Below are positions 45,411-53,896 of a stretch of 64,000 nt of DNA, one piece after another. Source of the DNA: Brevibacterium atlanticum (GTDB lineage: Bacteria > Actinomycetota > Actinomycetes > Actinomycetales > Brevibacteriaceae); the NCBI RefSeq assembly GCF_011617245.1, contig NZ_CP050152.1, forward strand, positions 62,001-126,000, in the 5' to 3' direction. Each line of letters begins with the position of its first letter. The first letter of the stretch is position 1. Both the position numbers and the translations under genes were made by a program. The notes under the pieces were generated by a model. It searched no databases and was not told where the DNA came from. It was given only the letters and a program-made list of their open reading frames with translations.

Positions 45411-45555
45411 GTCTTCAGGCTAACCCTGCAGCGCTGTCGAACCGCGCGAAAGCGGGGCTTCTGAGGGTGTGAGGCCGAACATCAATCGAAAGTTGGGGGC
45501 CGACTTCAATCCTGCGGGTCAGGAATGCGGGTGCGGATCCTGTTGAAGTGGAAGC

Positions 45556-46023
45556 ATGAAGAAGATATTCAACGCAGCATTCGCCTACATGATCATCGGT
45601 GTCCTCGCCGGCCTGTTCTACCGCGAGTTCACCAAGGCCAACGACTTCCCGGAAGGCGAGTTCACGCAGCTCGGTGTGGTGCACACCCATCTGCTCACGC
45701 TCGGCTTCATCGTCATGCTCATCGTCCTCGTGCTCGACAAGGTGTTCGGACTCTCGGGGTCGAAGCTCTTCTCGTGGTTCTTCTGGCTCTACAACGCAGG
45801 CCTCGTCCTGACAGTGGGAATGATGGTCTGGCACGGTTCGCTCACCGTCATCGGCGAAGAGTCCGACGCCATGATCGCCGGCATCGCCGGACTCGGACAC
45901 ATCGCACTGTCCGTCAGCCTCGTCCTGTTCTTCCTCGCCCTGCGCAAGAAGGTCGTCGACGCCGCTCAAGGCGAAGCGCCTCTGTCGAACCGTGCTCCGG
46001 TCGACGGGTGCGCTTCGCCTTGA
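45556..46023 (+). CDS. DUF2871 family membrane protein
   Basis: A 155-aa protein with about four helices matching DUF2871: MKKIFNAAFAYMIIGVLAGLFYREFTKAN at the start and the conserved His pair in LGVVHTHLLTLGFIVML. The function is unknown. The conserved domain ends near residue 138 (FLALRKKVVDAA). The final residues (QGEAPLSNRAPVDGCASP) and the stop codon are encoded by a copy of the palindromic repeat (45966-46023), so the native C-terminus was probably replaced by the insertion. Confidence 0.85.
   Translation: MKKIFNAAFAYMIIGVLAGLFYREFTKANDFPEGEFTQLGVVHTHLLTLGFIVMLIVLVLDKVFGLSGSKLFSWFFWLYNAGLVLTVGMMVWHGSLTVIGEESDAMIAGIAGLGHIALSVSLVLFFLALRKKVVDAAQGEAPLSNRAPVDGCASP
45966..46023. repeat. REP-like palindromic repeat, copy B
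   Basis: TCAAGGCGAAGCGC (45966-45979) is the exact reverse complement of 46010-46023. The loop includes CGGTCGACGGGTGCG, also present in copy C, and TGAATGAGCGAG follows the right arm in both copies. It lies between the convergent DUF2871 and MerR genes and overlaps the DUF2871 stop. Confidence 0.85.
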
Positions 46024-46045
46024 ATGAGCGAGCGGAGAGCCTCCG

Positions 46046-46843
46046 CTACCGGGTGACCGGCTGTTGCAGCTCGACGACCCAGTCAGGACCGGTCTCGAGG
46101 TAGACCTCGCGGCATGGGCCGACGAGCTCCCACCCCTGAGCGAGGGCCCATTCGGCCAGGTGCTGCCAGCTGGCGCCGATCCGGGCCATCGGACCTTTGT
46201 GGACGAGCGTCGCCGCGGTGCACGACGGCAGCTCGGTGATCTCGAGCTCGGGTCCGGTGTCCGCGGTCGGAGTGCTCGTGCGGAATCCGCAGGTGACCTC
46301 GGTTCCCGACTCCGTTTCACTGTAGATGCCGATTGCCATGGTCGGCGCCCCTCCCGCCTCGGTGATCGCGTCTGCCGCAGAGTCGAACAGCGGACCGATC
46401 TCGGAGGTGTCGAACGGCGGTTCGCCGAGGAGGACTGTGCGTCCGAGGATCCTCTCCGGGGGCAGGTCCTTGATGATGCTGTCTGGGTGGTCCATGGTCG
46501 TCCTTTCGATGAGGGCCAGCCGAAAATCGACTTCGGCCAACGCAGCGACTGCCGCCGATTGTTCGGCCAGCAGCTGATGACGACGACGGTGGAGCATCTC
46601 GACCAGTGCCTCCGAACTCAGCTCCGAGTCGAGCAGTCCGGTGATCGATCGCAGCGGAATGCCGAGGGCGTTGAGCGCCATGATGCGGTTGAGCCGTGTC
46701 AGCTGACCCGCACCATAGTGTCGATGCCCGGTGAACTCATCGACCGCCTCGGGGGTGAGGAGTCCGAGCGACTCGTAATGGCGCAGCATCCGCACGGACA
46801 CCTGCCCGAGCCGCGAGAAGTCACCGATCTTCAACGTCCCCAT
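46046..46843 (-). CDS. MerR-family regulator with GyrI-like effector domain
   Basis: A 265-aa BmrR-type regulator. The N-terminal winged helix (LKIGDFSRLGQVSVRMLRHYESLGLL, residues 3-28, then GHRHYGAGQL) is MerR-like. A coiled-coil linker follows, then a GyrI/effector-binding domain (LGRTVLLGEPPFDTSEIGPLF to the C-terminus) that probably binds a drug-like ligand. ATG 46843 matches the family N-terminus. A GTG at 46867 is an alternative with a slightly better ribosome site. No target gene is adjacent on the same strand. Confidence 0.85.
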   Translation of the reverse strand: MGTLKIGDFSRLGQVSVRMLRHYESLGLLTPEAVDEFTGHRHYGAGQLTRLNRIMALNALGIPLRSITGLLDSELSSEALVEMLHRRRHQLLAEQSAAVAALAEVDFRLALIERTTMDHPDSIIKDLPPERILGRTVLLGEPPFDTSEIGPLFDSAADAITEAGGAPTMAIGIYSETESGTEVTCGFRTSTPTADTGPELEITELPSCTAATLVHKGPMARIGASWQHLAEWALAQGWELVGPCREVYLETGPDWVVELQQPVTR

Positions 46844-46919
46844 CCCTTCGTCGTCGATACCATCCACCCACCTGCCACAGTGTCAGGTGCAAGAGCGCAT
46901 TCCAGCGTAAGCGCGGCCG

Positions 46920-47717
46920 TCACTGCTGTTCGAGGAATCCGCGCAGGAGCTGTTCGGTTCCCTCCGCGTGCTGAGCGGCGAGTTCCGCGGCCAGGTCGGG
47001 ATCGCCGGCGAGGACGGCATCGAGGATCTCACGGTGCTGGGCGCATGAGTGCTCGACATTGGTCTCGATGAACGGAATCCGATCGAGCAGGGCGTTGATC
47101 CGGTCACGGGTGCTCGCCGAGGCGGCCACGAGTGAGGGGATCCGCGTGAGTTCGGCGATGCTGAGATGGAAGCGAGCATCGAGGGCACGGAACTTCTCGG
47201 CGCTCTCGCCCGGTGCCCCGAACACTTCCCGACACTCGCTCTCCGCCGTGGTGAGAGCCTCCACCTCGGCGTGCTCGAGAGTCCTCGAGGCGACGATCCG
47301 GGCGGCGGCTGTTTCGAGCACGTGTCGAAACCGCACAGCATCGTCGAGTTCGACGGGATCGATGCTCCCTTCGGACGCATCGTCGCCTGCCGAGGGCAGC
47401 CTCGTGACGAACGTTCCGCCGTAGCGGCCCCGCCGGACCGTGACGATGCCGGCGGTCTGGAGTTCGCTCAGCGCCTGCCGGAGCGTGGCCCGCGAGACCT
47501 TGATCCGGGCGGCGAGATCGCGCTCCGCAGGAAGCTTGTCGCCGACGAGGTACTGGCCGAGGCGGATAGCGCGGAGGAGTGCCGCGATCGTGTGTTCGAA
47601 GACGTTGCCGCCGCGCGAGTGGGCGGGAGCCAGCCCTGAAGTGGGCTCAGCCGCAGGGCTCGTCCCCTCGGCATTCGCCGCTGGCGCCTCGTCACCGCCG
47701 CTGTCAGCGTGATCCAC
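46920..47717 (-). CDS. FadR/GntR-family regulator of the amine-utilisation genes
   Basis: A 265-aa regulator with a GntR winged helix (LLRAIRLGQYLVGDKLPAERDLAARIKVSRATLRQALSELQTAGIV, about residues 47-92) and an all-helical FCD ligand domain (HVLETAAARIVASRTLEHAEV, DARFHLSIAELTRIP). The first 37 residues are a low-complexity extension. It is divergent from the permease gene, and a perfect inverted repeat sits in the gap, so it very likely controls the downstream catabolic operon. The inducer would be the substrate or a gamma-glutamyl intermediate (inference). Confidence 0.9.
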   Translation of the reverse strand: MDHADSGGDEAPAANAEGTSPAAEPTSGLAPAHSRGGNVFEHTIAALLRAIRLGQYLVGDKLPAERDLAARIKVSRATLRQALSELQTAGIVTVRRGRYGGTFVTRLPSAGDDASEGSIDPVELDDAVRFRHVLETAAARIVASRTLEHAEVEALTTAESECREVFGAPGESAEKFRALDARFHLSIAELTRIPSLVAASASTRDRINALLDRIPFIETNVEHSCAQHREILDAVLAGDPDLAAELAAQHAEGTEQLLRGFLEQQ

Positions 47718-47775
47718 GGCCTCCTCCTTCGCTGGCTTTCTGCCGCTCGTCTCCTGCCATCCAAGCAGAAAATCC

Positions 47776-47840
47776 TTGACAGCCGATTGTGGTCCAGATT
47801 ACATTCGATCCCAGTCAATGGTATGAACCTGATCCATTGA
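47776..47840 (+). promoter_or_regulatory. Promoter and operator of the amine-utilisation operon
   Basis: TTGACA (47776-47781) and TTACAT (47799-47804) with a 17-bp spacer form a near-consensus promoter for the permease gene. Just downstream, TCAATGG (47815-47821) and CCATTGA (47834-47840) are perfect inverted arms, well placed for repression by the divergent FadR-type protein. Confidence 0.7.
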
Positions 47841-47889
47841 GCGTCTCATCCACCGTCTCACCGATCATCGAGAACCCCGAGGGGCAGCC

Positions 47890-49326
47890 ATGAGCAAGAA
47901 CATCGAATACGGCAATGTCGATGAGCACTACCTCGAGAAGCGGCAGCTGAAGAAGGGCGCCGCCGGCTGGATCCTCCTCGCGGGACTCGGCGTCGCCTAC
48001 GTCATCTCCGGAGACTTCTCCGGCTGGAACCTCGGCCTGGCCGAAGGCGGCTGGGGCGGACTGCTCATCGCCTTCCTCCTCATGGGGCTGATGTACGTGT
48101 GCATGGTCTTCGGCCTCGCCGAACTCTCCTCCACACTGCCGACCGCCGGCGCCGGCTACGGATTCGCCCGGCGCGCACTCGGCCCGCTCGGCGGGTTCGC
48201 CACCGGCATGGCCATCCTCATCGAGTACACGATGGCGCCGGCCGCGATCTCGACCTTCATCGCCGGCTACGTCCAGGCGCTCGGCATCCTCCCCGAATCG
48301 GTGCCGACGTGGACGATCTACCTCGTCGCCTATGCGATCTTCATCGGCATCCACCTCTGGGGCGTCGGCGAAGCCCTGCGACTGATGTTCGTCATCACCG
48401 CAGTCGCGGTCATCGCCCTCATCGTCTTCGTCATCGCCGCCGTCGGCCACTTCGATGCGAGCAGCCTCTTCGACATCGAACCCACCGGCTCGTTCGGCTC
48501 ATCCGCGTTCATGCCGATGGGCGTCTCCGGTCTGCTCGCCTCCCTCGTCTTCGGAATCTGGTTCTTCCTCGCCGTCGAAGGCGTGCCGCTGGCTGCGGAG
48601 GAATCGGCGAACCCGAAGAAGGACATGCCGCGCGGCATCATCACGGCCATGGCGATCCTCGTCGTCTTCGGCGCGCTCATGCTCACTCTCGTCCCCGGTC
48701 TGGCTGGAGCCTCGGCGATGGGAGTCTCCGACAATCCGCTGCCCGAGGCGCTGCGCACGATCTACGGTGAGAACTCGGCCCTGGCGACCTTCGTCAACTG
48801 GGCGGGCCTGGCCGGGCTCATCGCGAGCTTCTTCTCGATCATCTTCGCGTACTCCCGGCAGCTCTTCGCACTCTCCCGTGCCGGCTATCTGCCCAAGTGG
48901 CTGTCCCTGACAGGCAAGCGCAAGACCCCGGTGCTCGCGCTCATCGTTCCCGGCACGATCGGCTTCATCCTCGCGATCGCCGTCGACGGCAACGGCGGGG
49001 TCCTCCTCAACGTCGCCGTCTTCGGTGCCACGGTCTCCTACGTCCTGCTCAACCTCTCCCACATCCGGCTGCGTTTCAAGGAGCCCGATCTGCCCCGCGG
49101 CTACCGCACTCCCGGCGGCGTCGTGACCACCTCCATCGCGCTCGTGCTCGCCTCGGTGGCGGTGATCGCCACCTTCTTCGTCGACATCCTCGCCGCAGGC
49201 ATCGCCGCGGGCGTCTTCCTCATCGCGCTCGCCTACTTCTGGTTCTACTCCCGCCACCACCTCGTCGCGAGCGCACCCGAAGAGGAGTTCGCGCAGATCG
49301 AAGCCGCGGAGAAGGACCTCAAATAG
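47890..49326 (+). CDS. Ethanolamine-type permease (APC superfamily)
   Basis: A 478-aa amino acid/polyamine/organocation transporter with twelve predicted helices. The sequence strongly resembles ethanolamine permeases: GAAGWILLAGLGVAYVISGDFSGWNLGLAEGGWGGLLIAF at the first helices and SLVFGIWFFLAVEGVPLAAEESANPKKDMPRGI in the middle. First gene of the catabolic operon (47 bp before the ligase). The likely substrate is ethanolamine or a similar amino alcohol. Eut ammonia-lyase genes, which usually accompany this permease, are absent. Confidence 0.88.
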   Translation: MSKNIEYGNVDEHYLEKRQLKKGAAGWILLAGLGVAYVISGDFSGWNLGLAEGGWGGLLIAFLLMGLMYVCMVFGLAELSSTLPTAGAGYGFARRALGPLGGFATGMAILIEYTMAPAAISTFIAGYVQALGILPESVPTWTIYLVAYAIFIGIHLWGVGEALRLMFVITAVAVIALIVFVIAAVGHFDASSLFDIEPTGSFGSSAFMPMGVSGLLASLVFGIWFFLAVEGVPLAAEESANPKKDMPRGIITAMAILVVFGALMLTLVPGLAGASAMGVSDNPLPEALRTIYGENSALATFVNWAGLAGLIASFFSIIFAYSRQLFALSRAGYLPKWLSLTGKRKTPVLALIVPGTIGFILAIAVDGNGGVLLNVAVFGATVSYVLLNLSHIRLRFKEPDLPRGYRTPGGVVTTSIALVLASVAVIATFFVDILAAGIAAGVFLIALAYFWFYSRHHLVASAPEEEFAQIEAAEKDLK

Positions 49327-49373
49327 CCCGCACGACCCACCTTCAACCACCCCGCACAGCAAAGGAACGACGT

Positions 49374-50792
49374 ATGACCGAGATTCCGATACCCACCTCG
49401 CCCACCTCACCGCAGAGGACGTCCCGAGGGTCGATCCAAGCCGATCCGCTCACCGTCGACGAGCTCCGCCGCCTCGCCGATGAGGGCACGATCGACACCG
49501 TGGTCGTCGCCATCACTGATCACATGGGCCGCCTGCAGGGCAAAAGACTCGGCGTCCAGTTCTTCCTCGAAGACGTCATGGACCACGGTTCCGAATGCTG
49601 CAACTATCTGCTCGCCGTCGATGTCGACATGGACACCGTGGACGGCTACGAGGTCTCGTCGTGGGAGACCGGCTACGGCGACATGGTCATGAAACCCGAC
49701 CTTACGACCCTGCGTCTCCTCCCCTGGCAGCCAGGCAGTGCGATGGTCAACTGCGACCTCCTGACGACCACCGGCACCGAGGTGGCGCCCTCCCCGCGGC
49801 AGATCCTCAAGCGCCAGCTCGCCCGCCTCGCCGAGCACGGACTGAGCGCGCATGTCGGCACCGAACTCGAATTCATCACCTTCGATTCGAGCTACGAAGA
49901 GGCCTTCGCCTCGAAATACACCGAGGTCACGCCCTCGAACCAGTACAACGTCGACTATTCCCTGCTCGGCACCGCCCGCGTCGAACCGCTGCTGCGCGAC
50001 ATCCGCAATTCGATGGCCGGGGCCGGACTCTTCGTCGAAGGAGCGAAGGGCGAATGCAACTTCGGTCAGCATGAGATCACGTTCCGCTACCAGCCCGCAC
50101 TCAAGGCGTGTGACGATCACGCGGTGTACAAGAACGGCGCGAAGGAGATCGCCGCCCAGCACGGCAAGTCGATCACCTTCATGGCCAAGTACGACCAGAA
50201 AGAGGGCTCCTCGTGCCACATCCATCTGAGCTTCCGCTCGGATGAGGGCGACATGGTCATGGTCGGAGACCGCGAGCACGGTTTCTCCACTCTCATGGAG
50301 CAGTTCATCGCCGGTCAGCTGGCCTGCATCGAGGATTTCACGTACTTCTTCGCCCCGAACATCAACTCGTACAAACGCTTCGTCGAAGGCTCGTTCGCCC
50401 CGACCGCCGTCGCCTGGGGCTTCGACAATCGAACCTGCGCCTTCCGCGTCGTCGGTTCGGGACCCTCGCTGCGCGTGGAATGCCGGGTCGGCGGGGCCGA
50501 TCTCAACCCGTACCTCGCCACCTCGGCGCTCATCGCGGCGGGACTCCACGGGATCGAGAACGGCCTCGAACTGCCCGCGATCACCGAAGGCAACGCCTAC
50601 ACCGCCGGTGCCGACCGCCTGCCCACCACACTCCAGGGAGCGCGCGACCGATTGGAGGGCTCACAGATCGCCGAGGACGCCTTCGGCGACTACGTCGTCC
50701 GCCACTACGTGCACGCCGCCGACATCGAACTCGACGCCTACAATTCGACCGTGACCGACTGGGAGAGGCTCCGTGGCTTCGAACGACTCTGA
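49374..50792 (+). CDS. Glutamine-synthetase-like gamma-glutamyl-amine ligase (GlnA4/PuuA type)
   Basis: A 472-aa protein of the glutamine synthetase fold. It retains the metal/ATP residues in GTELEFITF and EGAKGECNFGQHE, KEGSSCHIHLSF, and the glutamate-binding region GSGPSLRVECRVGGADLNPYLA. The ammonia-handling segments differ from true GlnA, and the protein groups by eye with GlnA3/GlnA4/PuuA proteins that attach glutamate to polyamines or ethanolamine. Here it lies between an ethanolamine-type permease and a PuuD-type hydrolase. The stop overlaps the next gene by 20 bp. Predicted reaction: glutamate + amine + ATP to gamma-glutamylamide. Confidence 0.88.
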   Translation: MTEIPIPTSPTSPQRTSRGSIQADPLTVDELRRLADEGTIDTVVVAITDHMGRLQGKRLGVQFFLEDVMDHGSECCNYLLAVDVDMDTVDGYEVSSWETGYGDMVMKPDLTTLRLLPWQPGSAMVNCDLLTTTGTEVAPSPRQILKRQLARLAEHGLSAHVGTELEFITFDSSYEEAFASKYTEVTPSNQYNVDYSLLGTARVEPLLRDIRNSMAGAGLFVEGAKGECNFGQHEITFRYQPALKACDDHAVYKNGAKEIAAQHGKSITFMAKYDQKEGSSCHIHLSFRSDEGDMVMVGDREHGFSTLMEQFIAGQLACIEDFTYFFAPNINSYKRFVEGSFAPTAVAWGFDNRTCAFRVVGSGPSLRVECRVGGADLNPYLATSALIAAGLHGIENGLELPAITEGNAYTAGADRLPTTLQGARDRLEGSQIAEDAFGDYVVRHYVHAADIELDAYNSTVTDWERLRGFERL

Positions 50793-51564
50793 ACCTGCTG
50801 CCGAACCGAGGACACCCGTCATTGCCGTCAGCTGCTATCTGCAGCGGGCGCAGTGGGGAGTCTGGGACACCGAGGCGGCCCTCATCCCGGCCGACTATGT
50901 GCGCATGGTCGCCGCCTGCGGGGCGATCCCCGTGCTGCTGCCGCCGCATGGTCAGACCTCGGCCGTGCTCGACCGCGTCGACGGAATCCTGCTCGCGGGC
51001 GGAGCCGACGTCGATGCCGCCGCGTACGGTCAGACTCCACATGAGACGACCGTCTCCCACCCGTTCCGCGACGCGAGCGAGACCATGCTGCTGGCCGCTG
51101 CGCACGAGCGCGGCCTGCCCGTGCTCGGCATCTGCCGGGGACTCCAGGTCATCAATGTCGCGGCAGGCGGCACGCTCGACCAGCACCTGCCGGAATCGCT
51201 CGGGCATTCGGACTTCCAGCCCGCACCCGGAGTCTACGGGGAGGTCTCGGTGACCACCGAGCCCGGGTCGCTCGCCCGCGAGATCCTCGGCGAAGCGACG
51301 ACGGCACCCTGCTATCACCATCAGGGGATCGACCGCCTCGGCGCCGGTCTGCGGGTGACGGGACGCAGTCCCGAAGGTCTCATCGAAATCATCGAGCGAG
51401 CCCCGGATACCGACCCCGACGAGGCGGCCCCCGACGCGGGTTGGCTCTTCGCCGTCCAATGGCATCCCGAACATGACCCCGGTGACGATCGAGTCGTGCG
51501 CGCCCTCGTCGAGGCGGCCCGACGGCACATGGCAGACAGAGCAACGAGGAGAGCATCGAAGTGA
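50773..51564 (+). CDS. Gamma-glutamyl hydrolase, class I glutamine amidotransferase-like (PuuD type)
   Basis: A 263-aa peptidase C26 protein. The catalytic nucleophile is Cys121 in VLGICRGLQVINVAAGG, and the His/Glu pair is in FAVQWHPEHD near the C-terminus. PuuD-type enzymes remove the gamma-glutamyl group at the end of the pathway. The GTG start at 50773 overlaps the ligase gene by 20 bp, and its own stop overlaps the aldehyde dehydrogenase GTG (GTGA). Predicted product release: glutamate plus the oxidised amine, for example glycine if the substrate is ethanolamine. Confidence 0.9.
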   Translation: MASNDSEPAAEPRTPVIAVSCYLQRAQWGVWDTEAALIPADYVRMVAACGAIPVLLPPHGQTSAVLDRVDGILLAGGADVDAAAYGQTPHETTVSHPFRDASETMLLAAAHERGLPVLGICRGLQVINVAAGGTLDQHLPESLGHSDFQPAPGVYGEVSVTTEPGSLAREILGEATTAPCYHHQGIDRLGAGLRVTGRSPEGLIEIIERAPDTDPDEAAPDAGWLFAVQWHPEHDPGDDRVVRALVEAARRHMADRATRRASK

Positions 51565-52928
51565 GCATCTACACGGTCATCAACCCGGCGACGGAAGAAC
51601 CGATCACCGACGTCGAACTCGCCGATCTCGAGGAGACGGACCGGGCGATTGCGAAGGCGGCGCGGGCCTACGAGTCCTGGCGGACCGTGGCACCGGCCGA
51701 TCGGGCCCGGATCCTGCGACGCTTCGCCGATCGGGTCGATGCGGCGAACGAGGAGCTCGCACAGCTCGAAGTCGCCAACGCCGGCCACACCATCGGCAAC
51801 GCCAGGTGGGAGGCCGGCAATGTCCGCGATGTCCTCGAATACTCTGCGGCGGTGCCCGAGAGGCTCTTCGGCCGGCAGATCCCCGTCGACGGCGGCGTCA
51901 ACATCACCTTCGCGGAACCGCTCGGCGTCGTCGGCGTCATCGTCCCCTGGAACTTCCCGATGCCGATCGCCGGCTGGGGATTCGCCCCGGCACTGGCCGC
52001 TGGGAACACCGTCGTCCTCAAACCCGCAGAGATCACCCCGCTGACCGCGATCCGCCTCGGCGAACTCGCCCTCGAAGCAGGCCTGCCCGAGGGCGTGCTG
52101 CAGATCATCCCCGGCAAGGGATCCGTCGTCGGGGAGCGCTTCGTCACCCACCCCGACGTGCGCAAGATCGTCTTCACCGGATCCACCGAGGTCGGCAAGT
52201 CGATCATGAGCGGCTGCGCGGCGCAGGTGAAGAACCTCACCCTCGAACTCGGCGGGAAGAATGCGAACATCGTCTTCGACGACGCCGATGTCGCAGCCGC
52301 CGCGGCCGCCGCCCCGGGAGGCGTCTTCGACAACTCGGGCCAGGACTGCTGCTCCCGGTCCCGGCTGCTCGTCCAACGTGGGATCTACGAAGACTTCATG
52401 GCCGCCCTCGAGTCGTCGGTGGGCTCGTTCGCCTGTGCTGATCCGAGCCTGGAGGACACGGACATGGGACCGCTCGTCACCGCAGCACACCGGGAGAAGG
52501 TCGCCGGCTACGTCGCCGACGCCGAGGTGGCCTTCACCGGATCCGCGCCGGAGGGCCCAGGATTCTGGTTCCCGCCGACCGTGATCACCCCGCCGGATGT
52601 CCGGGCCGCCGACTTCCGCGAGGAGATCTTCGGCCCCGTGCTCTCGGTCGTCCCCTTCGACACCGAGGCCGATGCCCTGCGCATCGCCAACGACACCGAA
52701 TACGGGCTGTCCGGATCGATCTGGACGAACGATCTCGACCGGGCGTTGCGGGTCTCCCGCGGAGTCGATGCCGGCAACCTGTCGGTGAACTCGCACTCCT
52801 CGGTCCGCTACTCAACGCCGTTCGGCGGGTTCAAGCAGTCCGGCCTCGGCCGTGAACTCGGCCCCGATGCCGTGTCCGCATTCACCGAGGTCAAGAACGT
52901 CTTCTTCGCCACCAGACCAGCGCACTGA
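51561..52928 (+). CDS. NAD-dependent aldehyde dehydrogenase
   Basis: A 455-aa aldehyde dehydrogenase. The cofactor region is VIVPWNFPMPIAGWGFAPALAAGNTVVLKPAE, the general base Glu is in LELGGKN, and the catalytic Cys263 is in NSGQDCCS. In Puu-like pathways this step oxidises the gamma-glutamyl-aminoaldehyde to the acid before hydrolysis. It starts with GTG 51561 inside the stop of the hydrolase gene. The operon context points to a gamma-glutamylated aldehyde, though free aminoaldehydes cannot be excluded. Confidence 0.93.
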   Translation: MSIYTVINPATEEPITDVELADLEETDRAIAKAARAYESWRTVAPADRARILRRFADRVDAANEELAQLEVANAGHTIGNARWEAGNVRDVLEYSAAVPERLFGRQIPVDGGVNITFAEPLGVVGVIVPWNFPMPIAGWGFAPALAAGNTVVLKPAEITPLTAIRLGELALEAGLPEGVLQIIPGKGSVVGERFVTHPDVRKIVFTGSTEVGKSIMSGCAAQVKNLTLELGGKNANIVFDDADVAAAAAAAPGGVFDNSGQDCCSRSRLLVQRGIYEDFMAALESSVGSFACADPSLEDTDMGPLVTAAHREKVAGYVADAEVAFTGSAPEGPGFWFPPTVITPPDVRAADFREEIFGPVLSVVPFDTEADALRIANDTEYGLSGSIWTNDLDRALRVSRGVDAGNLSVNSHSSVRYSTPFGGFKQSGLGRELGPDAVSAFTEVKNVFFATRPAH

Positions 52929-52972
52929 CTGGCACGCTGACCAGCAGTCCCACCACGAACATCAGGAGAATC

Positions 52973-53749
52973 ATGACCACTGCAGCAACGCGACTGACAG
53001 ACAAGATCTGCGTCATCACCGGCGGAGCCTCCGGCATCGGGCTGGCCAGCGCCCGCCGGCTGACCGAGGAAGGTGCGAAGGTCGTCATCGCCGACCTCGA
53101 CGAGGTCCGCGGCCCCGAGGTCGCCGATGAACTCGGCGGCCTCTTCGTGCGCGTCAACGTCGCCGACGAAGAGGACGTGAAGAACCTCTTCGCACGCACC
53201 GTCGAGCACTACGGCCGCGTCGACGTCGCCTTCAACAACGCCGGCATCAATCCCACCGACGACAATTCGATCCTCACCACCGACATCGCCGCGTGGTCGA
53301 AGGTGCAGACTGTCAACCTCACGTCCGTGTACCTGTGCAGCAAATACGCGCTCGAGCAGATGGTCAAGCAGAGGTCCGGGTCGGTCATCAATACGGCGTC
53401 CTTCGTCGCTCTCATGGGGGCCGCGACCTCACAGATCTCGTACTCGGCGTCGAAGGGCGGAGTCCTGTCGATGAGCCGCGAGCTCGGTGTCCAGTTCGCC
53501 AAGGACGGCATCCGGGTCAACGCACTGTGCCCGGGGCCGGTGAATACACCGCTGCTGCGCGAACTCTTCGCCTCGGACCCGGTGCAGGCGCAGCGCCGAC
53601 TCGTCCACTGTCCCGGAGGGCGCTTCGCTGAGCCTGAGGAGATCGCCGCCGCGGTGGCCTTCCTCGCCAGCGACGACTCCTCCTTCGTCAACGCGTCGTC
53701 CTTCACCGTCGACGGCGGAATCTCGTCCGCCTACGTCACCGCGGAGTAG
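52973..53749 (+). CDS. SDR-family dehydrogenase of the amine-utilisation operon
   Basis: Classical SDR of 258 aa with TGGASGIG at residues 16-23, NNAG at 88-91, Asn115, Ser143, Tyr157 and Lys161 forming the full catalytic tetrad. The C-terminus ends SFTVDGGISSAYVTAE. It follows the aldehyde dehydrogenase by 44 bp. A conventional Puu operon would have the amine oxidase PuuB here. An alcohol-oxidising SDR instead suggests that the gamma-glutamylated substrate bears a hydroxyl, as expected for ethanolamine. The substrate assignment is inferred from neighbours only. Confidence 0.9.
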   Translation: MTTAATRLTDKICVITGGASGIGLASARRLTEEGAKVVIADLDEVRGPEVADELGGLFVRVNVADEEDVKNLFARTVEHYGRVDVAFNNAGINPTDDNSILTTDIAAWSKVQTVNLTSVYLCSKYALEQMVKQRSGSVINTASFVALMGAATSQISYSASKGGVLSMSRELGVQFAKDGIRVNALCPGPVNTPLLRELFASDPVQAQRRLVHCPGGRFAEPEEIAAAVAFLASDDSSFVNASSFTVDGGISSAYVTAE

Positions 53750-53775
53750 GTTGAGCGCGGCTGAGTAGGTTCAGC
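53744..53775. repeat. 13-bp direct repeat spanning the SDR stop codon
   Basis: GAGTAGGTTGAGC (53744-53756) and GAGTAGGTTCAGC (53763-53775) differ at one base and are 19 bp apart. The first copy contains the TAG stop of the SDR gene. Confidence 0.85.
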
Positions 53776-53782
53776 ACCGTGG

Positions 53783-53842
53783 TTCAAGGCAGAGCGCACT
53801 CATCCAACGGTGCACCGGTCGACGGGTGCGTTTCGCCTTGAA
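53783..53842. repeat. REP-like palindromic repeat, copy C
   Basis: TTCAAGGCAGAGCGCAC (53783-53799) matches the reverse complement of 53826-53842 at 14 of 17 positions. The centre CGGTGCACCGGTCGACGG and the flank TGAATGAGCGAG are shared with copy B. It separates the SDR gene from the amidotransferase gene, which are on the same strand. Confidence 0.8.
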
Positions 53843-53896
53843 TGAGCGAGTGGAGGGGCGGTGAGGCAGTACCCGCCGATGGGTGAGAATGGTGTC

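Noticed and set aside
46920..53749. Classical Eut ethanolamine operon
   Set aside because: No EutB/EutC lyase, shell protein or cobalamin genes are present; the genes fit a gamma-glutamylation scheme.
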